The translations under genes were made by a program, and so were the position numbers. From an uncultured Porphyromonadaceae bacterium (GTDB lineage: Bacteria; Bacteroidota; Bacteroidia; Bacteroidales; Muribaculaceae), in contig CABUWI010000008.1 in assembly GCA_902495245.1 (NCBI GenBank), positions 1-64,000 of the forward strand: DNA of 64,000 bases, written 5' to 3'. Every line of letters starts with the position of its first letter. Within the stretch, counting starts at the first letter, position 1. This document shows positions 43,653 through 52,740 of the stretch, piece after piece. Under the pieces are notes generated by a model. It searched no databases. It saw nothing but the letters and a program-made list of their open reading frames with translations, and was not told the origin of the DNA.

Positions 43653-46600
43653 ATGCTAAAGAAACTAACATTAGCTCTGACGCTTGCCTCGGCGGCCTTC
43701 CTCCCCGCTGCAGCCGACGAGGTCGTGGTCGACGGCATCAAATACATCACCGACGCCTCCACCCACACCGCCACCGTAACGTATCACATTGCGTCAGACA
43801 GCGGATCAACTTCAGACAATGCAAACTATTATGTAGGCCACGTAACTGTTCCTGAAACTATTACTGTCGAAAATGAAATTTATACAGTAACCTCGATTGG
43901 TGAACGTGCGTTCCGTACGTGTGATAAACTGACCGGCGTTACACTGCCAAACACTATCACTTCAATTGGTTCATGTGGTTTTGAACACTGCGCGACTCTT
44001 ACAGAAATATATCTGACGGAATCGGTCAAAACCGTGGGGGATTGGGCTTTTGCCAATTGTCCAACGTTGGAAAAAATGGCCATGACGGGAGTCCATTCAA
44101 TAGGAGAATATTCATTCTATAGATGTGCTGCTCTGCATACCATCAATATGCCTGTGTTGACAACTATGGGCGCATACGCATTTGCCGATTGTGCCGCACT
44201 ACAAATACTCGGAGAGTTGTCAAAGCTTACAAATATTGGTGTACGTGCATTTTCTGGTTGTACCTCTTTGCAAACGTTGTGCGACATGCCGTCTGTGACT
44301 GTTATCGGGGGGAATGCATTTGATGGTTGTCGTGAATTGCAATCGCTAGGCAATATGCCTGAACTTACTGTTATTTGCCATCACGCATTTTCAGGCTGTA
44401 CAGCTTTGCAATCAATCGGCAATATGCCTAAATTGAACACTATTTGCAATGATGCGTTCCATGGTTATGCAGATTATTATACTGAAACCGATCCCATCTC
44501 CGTGTCTTCTTGTACCGCATTGCAATCAGTAGGCGATATGCCGGCGCTTGCGGTTATTGAGTATGCCGCATTTAACGGTTGTACTGCACTCCGGACAATT
44601 GGCAATATGCCTGAACTTACAACTATTGGAGATAAAGTATTTGAAAATTGTGTCGCGTTGCAAACGCTTGGCGACACGCCCACACTTACCTCTATCGGGA
44701 ACCTTGCCTTTAGTGGATGCAAATCGTTAAAGGAGCTCGGTGATTTGTCGGGACTATCAATCATTCGGAAGAGAGCATTCAGTTATTGTTCTGCGCTGCA
44801 AACGCTTGGCGATATGCCGGCGCTTACTACTATTCAGGATGGAGCATTCAGCTATTGCTCTGCGTTGCAAACACCTGGTAAAACCCCGGCGCTTGCGACC
44901 ATAGGCGACGAGGCATTCTTAAATTGCACTAGTCTGCAAACACTCGGTGAACTTCCCTCTCTTACAACTATTGGTGCACAAGCCTTTCGGAATGTCGGTA
45001 TTCTTGATTTATACCTTCCGGCGACAGTTTCAAATGTATATACATCAGCATTCTCTGTTCCGACTATAGTACATTTTTCAGTTTCGAATCCTCCGGCATT
45101 TACGGGTTCGTTTATAGCAACGACGATTTGTGTGCCTCCTGGAAGCATTGAGGCATACCGTGAGGCTCTGCCCGATATGGTGGCATCATATATCATTGTT
45201 GACGGCCTGACGGACTATGACGTTACCGTTTCAGCTCTTGAAAATGATTCTGACGTGTTGAACAAGGTCAACGAAGGTTCAGACCGCGATATGGCTCTGA
45301 ATGTAGTCAATCTGAAAGTGAGTGGCACGATAAACAGTTACGATATTATCGTTTTCCGCAACAAGATGGTCAATCTGAAGACACTTGACCTGCGAGATGC
45401 AACTATCGTTGGCAGTTCGTATGAATATTTGGCGGGTTGCCATACGACGGACAATATTGTCGGCAAAGATATGCTTAAGGAACTTAGACTCACTGAACTG
45501 ATATTGCCGGATAATGCTGTTAGTATTGAGCAGGACGCAATAAAGAATTGCAGTTACCTTACTTCGGCCGTACTTCCTAAAGAATTGCAGACAATAGGAC
45601 AAGGAGCTTTTTACAATTGTACACGCCTAACCAATGTCATAATTCCGGAGCATGTAACAACTATAAGCGGTGGGGCATTCTGTAATTGTAGTGCATTGAC
45701 CGATATTAAGATTCCCGATAAAGTTACATATATTGGGTGGAGGGCATTCCAGAGTTGCAAAAATCTAAAAAACTTAACCTTATCTCAGTCTCTTACAACC
45801 ATTGGAAACGGTAGTTGGTATAGCGATGGGGCTTTTTGGGGTTGTTCTTCTCTTGAAGAGATTGTTCTCCCACCGGCGCTTACGAGCATACCGGCAGGGT
45901 GCTTCTACGGTTGTTCTTCGTTGAAGTCGGTTAGTATGCTTCCGACGCTGAGCAGTATTGGAGAACAAGCTTTCGCAGGTTGCAACGCGTTGACGGAATT
46001 CCGAATTCCGGCCGGTATCAGCTCGATTGGTAACAGCGCAATACCCTCCACGGTCAGGGACGTGTATACCTACACGATTCAGCCGACTTCGATAACGCAG
46101 GAGACTTTCGGCAGTGCCACATATCTCAACGCGACGCTGCATGTGCCGGAAACGAGCGAGAAGCTATATTATTGGGATACGCAGTGGAGCCAGTTCCAGA
46201 CCATCGAGAATTTCAACGAGCCGTATTCTTACTTCTATCTGGAGGACAAGGACCTCGTTGAGGACCCTGACACTCCGCGAATAGACGGCGAAACCGACGA
46301 AAATGGCGACAAGAAGAATCCTGACGCCGACCTCGGCAAGGATTCGGGCCTGATTGTTGACGGCGACAACAGCCAAGACTTGGGCAACGTAGACGTTGAG
46401 CACGACGGCACCGGCACGGGCGCTACCATCATCGGCGGCGACAGCGGCACGAGCGGCACAGGCGGCAACATCAACGTGGATATGCTCACGTTCAAGATTC
46501 CGGTGCTGGCCAAGAAGTGGTATTTCTTTGCTTTCCCGTTCGATATAGCGATGGAAAATATCAAGTTTAACGGTCAGATGGTCTGGCGCTACTACGACGG

Positions 46601-47624
46601 CGAATGGCGCGCCCTGCACGGCTCGGGCTCATGGAAGAACGTGAAAGACGGCAAACTTGAGCGCGGCAAGGGTTACATTTTCCAGGGCAGCAAAGCCGGC
46701 ACGCTGACGCTGAGCATTCCGAATGCCACCTTCGACGCCAAGAACTGGATTCAGGAGCTGAAACAGTATGTTGCCGATGCTGCGCAAGATGCCAGCTGGA
46801 ACTTCATAGGCAACCCGTTCCAGAGCTTCTATGAGCTGGCCGACCTCGGCTTCGACGGCCCGATTACCTGCTGGAACCCGAACACGAATTCATATGAGGC
46901 CTATAGCCCGCTTGACGATGACCTGGCGATGTATCCGTTCATGGCATTCTTTGTTCAAAAGCCTGAAGGCGTTGACGACGTCGAGTTCGACAGCAAGCAT
47001 CGCGAGACCAAGAATCAGAAAAATGATCCCAATCATCGCGCCAAGGCCCGCAAGCGTCGCATGGCCCGCAGCCCGAGAACGACGGAGCGCGTGCTTGTCA
47101 ACCTCACGGTTACTGACGGCACAAACAGCGACCGTACCCGAGTGGTGTTCAACAGCCGTGCCTCCGAGGCATATGAAGTCGGCGTGGACGCCTCGAAGTT
47201 CGTGAGCGCCGACGCGCCTCAAATCTATAGCCTCGACAGCCGCAACGTGCGCTACTCAATCAACGAGCGCCCGGCCGGCGACGGCACCGTGCGCCTCGGC
47301 TTCTACGCTCCCGCCGCAGGGACGTTCACCATCGAGTGCACCCGCACCGACTGCCCTGCAACCCTCTATGACGCCGAGACCGGCAAGACCGTAACGCTCG
47401 AGGCCGGCGACGCCTATGAGTTCACGGCCAAGAAGGGCTATGACGACGGCCGCTTCGTTCTCAACGCCAAGGGCGCCGACGTAACCTCGATTGAGGGCGT
47501 CAAGGCTACCGAGAGCGCCGATAGCGACTTCTACGGCATCAACGGCGTGCGCACCGACGGCTCGCGCAAGGGCGTGATGATTGAAGTGAAAGGCAAAGAG
47601 GCCAAGAAAGTAATCCGCAAATAA
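43653..47624 (+). CDS. BspA-type leucine-rich-repeat surface protein
   Basis: A very large exported protein of 1323 residues. A signal peptide (to about residue 21) is followed by LRR_5/BspA-type leucine-rich repeats in two blocks (about 78-450 and 610-795), separated by a short beta domain. The first block contains about twelve 23-residue repeats of the form LTTIGDxAFSGCTALQTLGD. A Gly/Asp-rich linker (about 885-945) leads to a beta-sandwich region, a Lys/Arg-rich patch near KARKRRMARSPR, and a terminal tail SDFYGINGVRTDGSRKG. BspA-like proteins of oral and gut Bacteroidetes bind fibronectin, fibrinogen or other bacteria; the ligand here is unknown. The repeat DNA is AT-rich (about 40% GC in lines I counted, against 60-70% in the C-terminal part). 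Confidence 0.82.
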   Translation: MLKKLTLALTLASAAFLPAAADEVVVDGIKYITDASTHTATVTYHIASDSGSTSDNANYYVGHVTVPETITVENEIYTVTSIGERAFRTCDKLTGVTLPNTITSIGSCGFEHCATLTEIYLTESVKTVGDWAFANCPTLEKMAMTGVHSIGEYSFYRCAALHTINMPVLTTMGAYAFADCAALQILGELSKLTNIGVRAFSGCTSLQTLCDMPSVTVIGGNAFDGCRELQSLGNMPELTVICHHAFSGCTALQSIGNMPKLNTICNDAFHGYADYYTETDPISVSSCTALQSVGDMPALAVIEYAAFNGCTALRTIGNMPELTTIGDKVFENCVALQTLGDTPTLTSIGNLAFSGCKSLKELGDLSGLSIIRKRAFSYCSALQTLGDMPALTTIQDGAFSYCSALQTPGKTPALATIGDEAFLNCTSLQTLGELPSLTTIGAQAFRNVGILDLYLPATVSNVYTSAFSVPTIVHFSVSNPPAFTGSFIATTICVPPGSIEAYREALPDMVASYIIVDGLTDYDVTVSALENDSDVLNKVNEGSDRDMALNVVNLKVSGTINSYDIIVFRNKMVNLKTLDLRDATIVGSSYEYLAGCHTTDNIVGKDMLKELRLTELILPDNAVSIEQDAIKNCSYLTSAVLPKELQTIGQGAFYNCTRLTNVIIPEHVTTISGGAFCNCSALTDIKIPDKVTYIGWRAFQSCKNLKNLTLSQSLTTIGNGSWYSDGAFWGCSSLEEIVLPPALTSIPAGCFYGCSSLKSVSMLPTLSSIGEQAFAGCNALTEFRIPAGISSIGNSAIPSTVRDVYTYTIQPTSITQETFGSATYLNATLHVPETSEKLYYWDTQWSQFQTIENFNEPYSYFYLEDKDLVEDPDTPRIDGETDENGDKKNPDADLGKDSGLIVDGDNSQDLGNVDVEHDGTGTGATIIGGDSGTSGTGGNINVDMLTFKIPVLAKKWYFFAFPFDIAMENIKFNGQMVWRYYDGEWRALHGSGSWKNVKDGKLERGKGYIFQGSKAGTLTLSIPNATFDAKNWIQELKQYVADAAQDASWNFIGNPFQSFYELADLGFDGPITCWNPNTNSYEAYSPLDDDLAMYPFMAFFVQKPEGVDDVEFDSKHRETKNQKNDPNHRAKARKRRMARSPRTTERVLVNLTVTDGTNSDRTRVVFNSRASEAYEVGVDASKFVSADAPQIYSLDSRNVRYSINERPAGDGTVRLGFYAPAAGTFTIECTRTDCPATLYDAETGKTVTLEAGDAYEFTAKKGYDDGRFVLNAKGADVTSIEGVKATESADSDFYGINGVRTDGSRKGVMIEVKGKEAKKVIRK
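44157..44988 (+). repeat. 69-base tandem repeats inside the LRR gene
   Basis: About twelve in-frame units of 69 bases code the 23-residue leucine-rich repeats. Identity is high between several, for example GGCAATATGCCTGAACTTAC near 44350 and again near 44600, and CTGCAAACGCTTGGCGA at 44797. One unit (near 44460-44515) contains an insertion coding YADYYTETDPISVS. Recombination between units could alter repeat number. Confidence 0.75.
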
Positions 47625-47637
47625 TCTCAAATACTTT

Positions 47638-48474
47638 GTGAAACACTCAATGTCAAAATTGCTGCTGACCATGCTGCTTTCCGCGATTGCGGGGAGCGGC
47701 ACGGCCATGGCACAAGACTTCAACCCCTCAAATCCGCCCGAGCCGCAGGCGCGCTACAAGCTCACGCTCAACGTCTCGCCCGCCGAGGTGGGCAAGGCGT
47801 CGGGTGCCGGCCGTTACACCAACGGTTCGCAAGTCTATCTGAACACGTCGGCGAGCGACACGGACTATGCCTTCAAACGTTGGGAAAAGAACGGCGAGAC
47901 CATCTCGACCTCGCGCTCGTTTTATTACACAACCGGCACGGAAGACGCCACGATTACGGCGGTCTACGAATATGTGGTTTTCAACCCGACGAGTCCCGCC
48001 GAGCCGTCGGAGGGCTACAAATGGCGCCTTAGCCTCGACTGCGAGCCTGCCGAAGGGTGCTCGTTCAACCTCGACAACGGTTCGCGCCACGTCGAAGGGG
48101 CGACGTTCAACGTGATTGCCTATCCAAGCCAGGGATTCGTGTTCGAAGGGTGGTATGACGGCGAAACGAAAGTCTCGGACTCGCTGACGCTGCCCTACAC
48201 TATGCCGGGCAGCCACGCGGCGCTGACGGCGCGGTTCACCTTCGTGCCCGACAGCCCCGACGAGCCGCAGGGCGGCGGCCAGACCGACGTGGACAACACC
48301 GTCCGCGGCGACGTCAACGCCGACGGCATTGTCAACGTTACGGACGCTACGACCGTCATTGCCCGCTTTCTCGGTGAGCAGCCCTATGCCCGGAAATATG
48401 ACATAAACGGCGACGGCATAGTCAACGTTACCGACGCCACCACCATCATCTCCCTTTTCCTCTCAGGAAAATAA
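47638..48474 (+). CDS. secreted protein with dockerin-like domain
   Basis: A 278-residue exported protein. The start is GTG at 47638 or ATG at 47650; both leave a signal peptide ending near GTAMAQ. Two InlB/Flg_new-type beta repeats follow (YKLTLNVSPAEVGKASG and a second beginning YKWRLSLDCEPAEG, with FEGWYDGET). The last 55 residues hold a dockerin-like pair of calcium loops, DVNADGIVNVTDATT and DINGDGIVNVTDATT. In cellulosomes such pairs bind cohesins; in Bacteroidetes they also end unrelated secreted proteins. It follows the LRR gene by 13 bases and is ended by a terminator. Confidence 0.75.
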   Translation: MKHSMSKLLLTMLLSAIAGSGTAMAQDFNPSNPPEPQARYKLTLNVSPAEVGKASGAGRYTNGSQVYLNTSASDTDYAFKRWEKNGETISTSRSFYYTTGTEDATITAVYEYVVFNPTSPAEPSEGYKWRLSLDCEPAEGCSFNLDNGSRHVEGATFNVIAYPSQGFVFEGWYDGETKVSDSLTLPYTMPGSHAALTARFTFVPDSPDEPQGGGQTDVDNTVRGDVNADGIVNVTDATTVIARFLGEQPYARKYDINGDGIVNVTDATTIISLFLSGK

Positions 48475-48494
48475 AAATTCACGCTTAATCTGCA

Positions 48495-48530
48495 AAGCGG
48501 GCGCGACATCTCGGTTGCGCCCGCTTTTGT
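48495..48530 (+). terminator. terminator after the surface locus
   Basis: AAGCGGGCGC (48495-48504) and GCGCCCGCTT (48517-48526) form a perfect 10-base stem with a 12-base loop, followed by TTGTTTT. The neighbouring gene on the minus strand ends 20 bases further on, so the hairpin may serve both directions. Confidence 0.85.
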
Positions 48531-48549
48531 TTTCATAATTATATTGGAG

Positions 48550-49179
48550 TTAGCAGAGGGCGAGGCGGCGGCGGACGTAGTCGGCGATGAAGTCGGCGAG
48601 GTCGTCCATGGGCATGAGGGCGGAGTTGACGGTGAGGTCGTAGGTCGAGGCGGCGCCCCAGGTGTGGTCGGTGTAGAAGTTGTAGTAGCCGGCGCGGAGT
48701 TTGTTGACTTTGCGGCACATTGCCCGGGCTTCGGCTTCAGAGGTCTTGTCGCCGCGGCTGAGCAGGCGTTTGATGCATTCGCTCTCGGGGGCGTGGACAA
48801 AGATGTTGATGCAGCGCGGGTGGTTGCGGAGCACGTAGTCGGCGGTGCGGCCCACGATGACGCAGCTTTTGGTGTCGCCGAGCTCGCGAATCATGTCGCT
48901 CTGGGCGCGATAGACGGCGTCGTCCGAGACGTAGCCGCCGGGAATGTGGCCGCTGCCGGTGCCGAGGAATCCGAGCGAGAAGGCGCTCGCAAGGAAAGAG
49001 GGTTCGCGCTCGTCGTCGCGCTCGAAGATTTCGGGAATGAGACCCGACTTTTTCGCGGCGTCGAGAAGGAGGCGTTTGTCGTAGAACTCGATGCCGAGGC
49101 GTTCGGCGAGCTTGCGGCCGAGTTCGCGTCCGCCGCTGCCCATCTGGCGGCCGATGGTGATAACAAAAGGCTGTTCCAT
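48550..49179 (-). CDS. cytidylate kinase-like family protein
   Basis: A 209-residue P-loop protein of the cytidylate-kinase-like family. The N-terminal loop reads TIGRQMGSGGRELGRKLAER, followed by FYDKRLLLDAAKKSG and the nucleotide region CVIVGRTADYVL. It is distinct from the housekeeping Cmk and often sits outside nucleotide operons; its substrate is unproven. It ends a four-gene minus-strand run behind the PatB gene (11-base gap). The start ATG at 49179 is the first that gives the family N-terminus. Confidence 0.82.
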   Translation of the reverse strand: MEQPFVITIGRQMGSGGRELGRKLAERLGIEFYDKRLLLDAAKKSGLIPEIFERDDEREPSFLASAFSLGFLGTGSGHIPGGYVSDDAVYRAQSDMIRELGDTKSCVIVGRTADYVLRNHPRCINIFVHAPESECIKRLLSRGDKTSEAEARAMCRKVNKLRAGYYNFYTDHTWGAASTYDLTVNSALMPMDDLADFIADYVRRRLALC

Positions 49180-49190
49180 GGCTGAGGCAC

Positions 49191-50366
49191 TTATCGGTTG
49201 ATTGCGTCGCGCAGGGCGTCGAGCGCCTGCCGTAGCATGGTGCGGGGAAATCCGACGTTGAAGCGCATGTGGCCGAAGCCTTCGTCGCCGAACATGGTGC
49301 CGTCGTTGAGGGCGAGTTTGGCCTTGTGGACAAAGAGGTTGACCAGCTCGGGCTGGGTCAGGCCGAGGGCGCGGCAGTCGAGCCACACCAGGAAGGAGGC
49401 CTCGGGGCGCACGGGGCGGATTTGCGGCAGGTGTTCGCGGCAGTAGTCTTCGACGAAGCGCACGTTGTCTTCGACGTAGGCAATCATCTGCTTGCGCCAT
49501 TCCTCGCCTTCGGGGGTGAAGGCGGCCATCGTGGCGATGGGGGCGAAGATGTCGGGCTCGTTGAGTTCGTTGGCCTCGAGCCAGCCGTAGAATCGGTTGC
49601 GGATTTCGGGGTTGGGCACTATGGAGAACGAGCTGACTATGCCGGCAATGTTGAATGTTTTCGACGGGGCCTGGAACGTGATGGAGTTCATGGCCGCTTT
49701 TTCGCTCACCGTGGCGAAGGGAATGTGCTTTTTGCCCCAGAGGGCCATGTCGCAGTGAATTTCGTCTGAGATGACGAGAATGCCGCGTTCGTGACAGAAG
49801 TCGGCGAGGCGCTCAAGGGTTTCGCGGGGCCAGAGAATGCCGGCCGGGTTGTGGGGGTTGCAGAGAATGAGCAGGCGGCACTTGGGGTCGGCGGCCACGG
49901 CGGCCAGGTTGTCGAAGTCCATCTCATATGTGCCGTCGGGGAGCTCGCGCAGCGGATTGAACACGACTTCGCGGCCGTTGGCGCGCGGGGTGTCGCGGAA
50001 GGGGGGATAGACCGGAGTCTGAATGATGACTTTTTCGCCCGGGGCGGTGAAGACGTTGACGGCCATGCCGATGCCCTTGACGATGCCGGGAATGTAGGTG
50101 AGCCATTCGGGCTTGATGTCCCAGCCGTGGCGCGCCTTGACCCAGTCGACGAGACAGCGCCGGTAGCCCGGATTCTCGGCCGTGTAGCCGAAAATGGGGT
50201 GCTCGAGGCGTCGCTTCAGGGCGTTGACAATGAAGTCGGGTGTGGCGAAATTGTTGTCGGCGATCCAGAAGGGCATGATGTCCGTGGCACCGAAGTTTTC
50301 TTTCAGACGCTCGAGCGCTATGGCGTCGGTGCCTTTGCGGTCGATAATGCGGTCAAAATCGGTCAT
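49191..50366 (-). CDS. PatB/MalY-type aminotransferase (C-S lyase)
   Basis: A 391-residue PLP enzyme of fold type I. Characteristic stretches are MPFWIADNNFATPDFI at the N-terminus, CNPHNPAGILWPRE, ISDEIHCDMAL, and the PLP-binding lysine in APSKTFNIAGIV. Family members act as cystathionine beta-lyases, releasing homocysteine, pyruvate and ammonia, or as regulators (MalY). Which applies is not known. It overlaps the DUF4270 gene by four bases. Confidence 0.9.
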   Translation of the reverse strand: MTDFDRIIDRKGTDAIALERLKENFGATDIMPFWIADNNFATPDFIVNALKRRLEHPIFGYTAENPGYRRCLVDWVKARHGWDIKPEWLTYIPGIVKGIGMAVNVFTAPGEKVIIQTPVYPPFRDTPRANGREVVFNPLRELPDGTYEMDFDNLAAVAADPKCRLLILCNPHNPAGILWPRETLERLADFCHERGILVISDEIHCDMALWGKKHIPFATVSEKAAMNSITFQAPSKTFNIAGIVSSFSIVPNPEIRNRFYGWLEANELNEPDIFAPIATMAAFTPEGEEWRKQMIAYVEDNVRFVEDYCREHLPQIRPVRPEASFLVWLDCRALGLTQPELVNLFVHKAKLALNDGTMFGDEGFGHMRFNVGFPRTMLRQALDALRDAINR

Positions 50367-51778
50367 TTCAGTTGCTGCTTCGAGAATGTGAGTGTTACTT
50401 TAGCCTTTTTGGGGAGGAACTCGGCCATTGACGGCATGGCAATCATCGGCGACATGCCGCTAAGGGTCTGTGAGGTCGTGTAGCCGTAGTATGACGACGT
50501 GCTGTTTTCCATGACCATGCTGACGGGTGTGAGGGTGAAGGTGTAGTCTTCGGGCGTCAGTTCGCCGGCATCGTCTTTGGCAATCATGTCGATAAGATAT
50601 TGGCGCATGTCGTTGAATGTGTAGGTCATGGTCGAAGCGTTGACCGTGCCCACGAACGACGTTACGTCGTCGGGCAGCTTGTTGGCGGCAAAGAATTTGT
50701 CTTTGTCTTTCGACAGGACCATGAGCACGTAGGTCGACGGGTAGATTCCGCGGCCGTTGGCAATGGAGTCGAACGGCAGTTTGAAGCTCATGGTGTTGAT
50801 GACCGACAGGGCCGACTGCGTCTTGTTGCGGTAGTAGTCGATGACCTCGCGAATGGGGAAGGTCAGTTCGACGTCGCGTCCGGCCGGCGAGAGCATCACG
50901 GCGCGGCCTTCGGCGGCCATCTGATTGATTTTTTCAGAAATCTGCAGGTCGATGCAGGTGTTTGAAACGACTTCGGGAGCCGTTGCCATGTAGTAGGCGA
51001 AGTGGCTGGTTATGGAGTCGACCTCGACGCCGTCTTTGTTGGGCAGACGCCGCTGTTTGGTGTAGTAGAGCAGCAGGCGCGTGTCGGTTATGCGCGTAAC
51101 GCGTCCCGAGCCGTAGACCTGCTTGACGTAGATGCCCGGAAAATAGTCGGCAAAGGCCTCGGGATCGTTAAAGAGCTGGCTGTCTTGTTTGAACTTCTTG
51201 AAGAGTTCTACGCCGAACTGTCGCGGCAGCTTGGCGTAGGCATAGCGGTAGCTGCTGCCGGCCACGGTGTCGCTCACCGAGATGCCGGCGGCGGTGAACA
51301 TGCCCGAGCCCATCGGCGTGGAGCTGTAGTAGCCGTCGGGGTTGAAGTCGGAATATATGGGGTAGGGGAGGCGGCGGGTCAGAGGGTAGACCTCGAAGCC
51401 TATGGGGGCGAGCGAGTCGCCGACAAAGCCGCCCTTGTCGAACACGAGCTGAAGCTTCACCGAGTCGATGCGCTCGGGGGTTACGCCCACGGTGTCGATG
51501 CTGTTCGAGGGGAAGAGCTGGGCCACGTAGTCGGCTCTAAGCGTGCCGAATTCCGGGGCCTTGATTGCGCCGAGCAGCTGGGTGGTTGTGCGCGACTGCA
51601 CTTTGGGGTTTAGAATCGAGCGGGCGGTTACGGTGAACGACGAGTCGATGACCACGTCAAAGCGGTCGGCCACCATCGAGCCGCCGGGCATGCCGGTCGT
51701 TACCGAGTCGTCGCATGCCGTCATGGCGCCGAGCAGGGTCAGCGCCGCAGCGGCGGCAGCCGGAAAATGTTTCTTCAT
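50363..51778 (-). CDS. DUF4270 family lipoprotein
   Basis: A 471-residue lipoprotein with lipobox Cys22 (LGAMTAC) followed by DDSVTTG, an acidic surface-export signal. It matches DUF4270 along its length (ILNPKVQSRTTTQLLGAIK, EFGTLRADYVAQLFPSN, and terminal TLTPVSMVMENS). DUF4270 proteins are known only from Bacteroidota; the function is unknown. It overlaps the GT5-like gene upstream (ATGA) and the PatB gene downstream. The close link to a starch-synthase-like gene seems common in Bacteroidales, but that is from memory. Confidence 0.85.
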   Translation of the reverse strand: MKKHFPAAAAAALTLLGAMTACDDSVTTGMPGGSMVADRFDVVIDSSFTVTARSILNPKVQSRTTTQLLGAIKAPEFGTLRADYVAQLFPSNSIDTVGVTPERIDSVKLQLVFDKGGFVGDSLAPIGFEVYPLTRRLPYPIYSDFNPDGYYSSTPMGSGMFTAAGISVSDTVAGSSYRYAYAKLPRQFGVELFKKFKQDSQLFNDPEAFADYFPGIYVKQVYGSGRVTRITDTRLLLYYTKQRRLPNKDGVEVDSITSHFAYYMATAPEVVSNTCIDLQISEKINQMAAEGRAVMLSPAGRDVELTFPIREVIDYYRNKTQSALSVINTMSFKLPFDSIANGRGIYPSTYVLMVLSKDKDKFFAANKLPDDVTSFVGTVNASTMTYTFNDMRQYLIDMIAKDDAGELTPEDYTFTLTPVSMVMENSTSSYYGYTTSQTLSGMSPMIAMPSMAEFLPKKAKVTLTFSKQQLK

Positions 51779-52614
51779 TTTCTATGAGGGGTGAGTATTT
51801 GAGAGTAGAATTCAACCAAGGCGTCGGCGTTGTTTTCAAGGTCGGCCTGATAGGGCAGCATCGGTTTGCCCGATGCTGCGGCATATTCCAGCAGTTCGGG
51901 GTCAAGGTCTTCCTGCCCGACCATGATGGCGTCGGCGTGGTCGATTGCCAGGCGGTTGAGCGCCTTGTAGTCGATAGGCTTGTTTTTGATTGCCGAAAGG
52001 AAGCGGTCGGTGATGCCGTCGGCGCGCAGGAACTTGTAGGTGCGCGGGTCGAAATCGTGCACAAAGGTGTCGGCGTCGTTAACCAGCGTGTAGACAATTT
52101 TTGTCTTGCGGAACACGGGGTCATCGTTGTAAACTCGCTTCAGGTAGGCGGGTGTCATTGCCGTGAGCCAGCCGGTGCAGTGAATAATCACGGGGTCCCA
52201 GCGCAGTTTCTTGGCGGTTTCGGCCACTCCGCGCACGAAAAAGACGGCGCGCTCGCCGTTCTCGTCGGCGTGGCCCACTGTTTCAAGCGTTTCGGTCGGG
52301 TGGCGCTCGAAATAGTCGTCGTTGTCGATGAAGTAGACCTGCATTCGGGTAGACTGCATGGTTGCGACCTTGATTACGAGCGGGTGGTCTGTATCGTCAA
52401 TGACAATGTTGATGCCTGACAGGCGAATGACTTCGTGGAGCTGATTGCGGCGTTCGTTTATGTTGCCGTATTTCGGCATGAATAAACGGACTTCGTAGCC
52501 TGCTTCCTGAGCTTTGCGCGGAAGCACGTTCGAGAGAGTTGCCAGCGGTGTCGTCGGCAAGTAGGGGGTTGCTTCCTGCGAGATGAAAAGCATTTTCGGG
52601 TTGCTCATGGACAT
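51775..52614 (-). CDS. short GT5 glycogen/starch synthase-like protein
   Basis: A 279-residue protein equal to the N-terminal Rossmann half of GT5 starch synthases (LFISQEATPYLPTTPL, FMPKYGNINERRNQLHEVIR, IIHCTGWLTAMTPAYLK). The C-terminal nucleotide-sugar half is absent, so it is probably not a complete glycosyltransferase. Bacteroidales carry short homologues of this type, so it need not be a fragment. The promoter would start transcription near 52642, which favours the ATG at 52614 (or 52608) over an ATG at 52638. It heads a four-gene operon. Confidence 0.8.
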   Translation of the reverse strand: MSMSNPKMLFISQEATPYLPTTPLATLSNVLPRKAQEAGYEVRLFMPKYGNINERRNQLHEVIRLSGINIVIDDTDHPLVIKVATMQSTRMQVYFIDNDDYFERHPTETLETVGHADENGERAVFFVRGVAETAKKLRWDPVIIHCTGWLTAMTPAYLKRVYNDDPVFRKTKIVYTLVNDADTFVHDFDPRTYKFLRADGITDRFLSAIKNKPIDYKALNRLAIDHADAIMVGQEDLDPELLEYAAASGKPMLPYQADLENNADALVEFYSQILTPHRK

Positions 52615-52648
52615 AGAATAGAGTTCGTGAGGAGTCAAATTCAGAGTG

Positions 52649-52679
52649 CAAATTTACGCAAAATATCCCGAAAAACAAA
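52649..52679 (-). promoter_or_regulatory. promoter of the GT5-DUF4270-PatB operon
   Basis: On the minus strand TTTG (52679-52676), 19 bases, then TAAATTTG (52656-52649): an exact Bacteroidota promoter. The start lies near 52642, giving a leader of about 28 bases to the ATG at 52614. No clear promoter is seen for the divergent HdeD gene in the 61 bases to its right. Confidence 0.8.
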
Positions 52680-52740
52680 ATTCGCGGCAGGGTTGTTATT
52701 CAAGTAAACGTTAAACTATTTCAATTAAAATCATTTTATT

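Noticed and set aside
44157..44988. CRISPR-like regular repeats
   Set aside because: The 69-base units are in-frame leucine-rich repeats of a surface protein, not repeats separated by unique spacers, and no cas gene is present.
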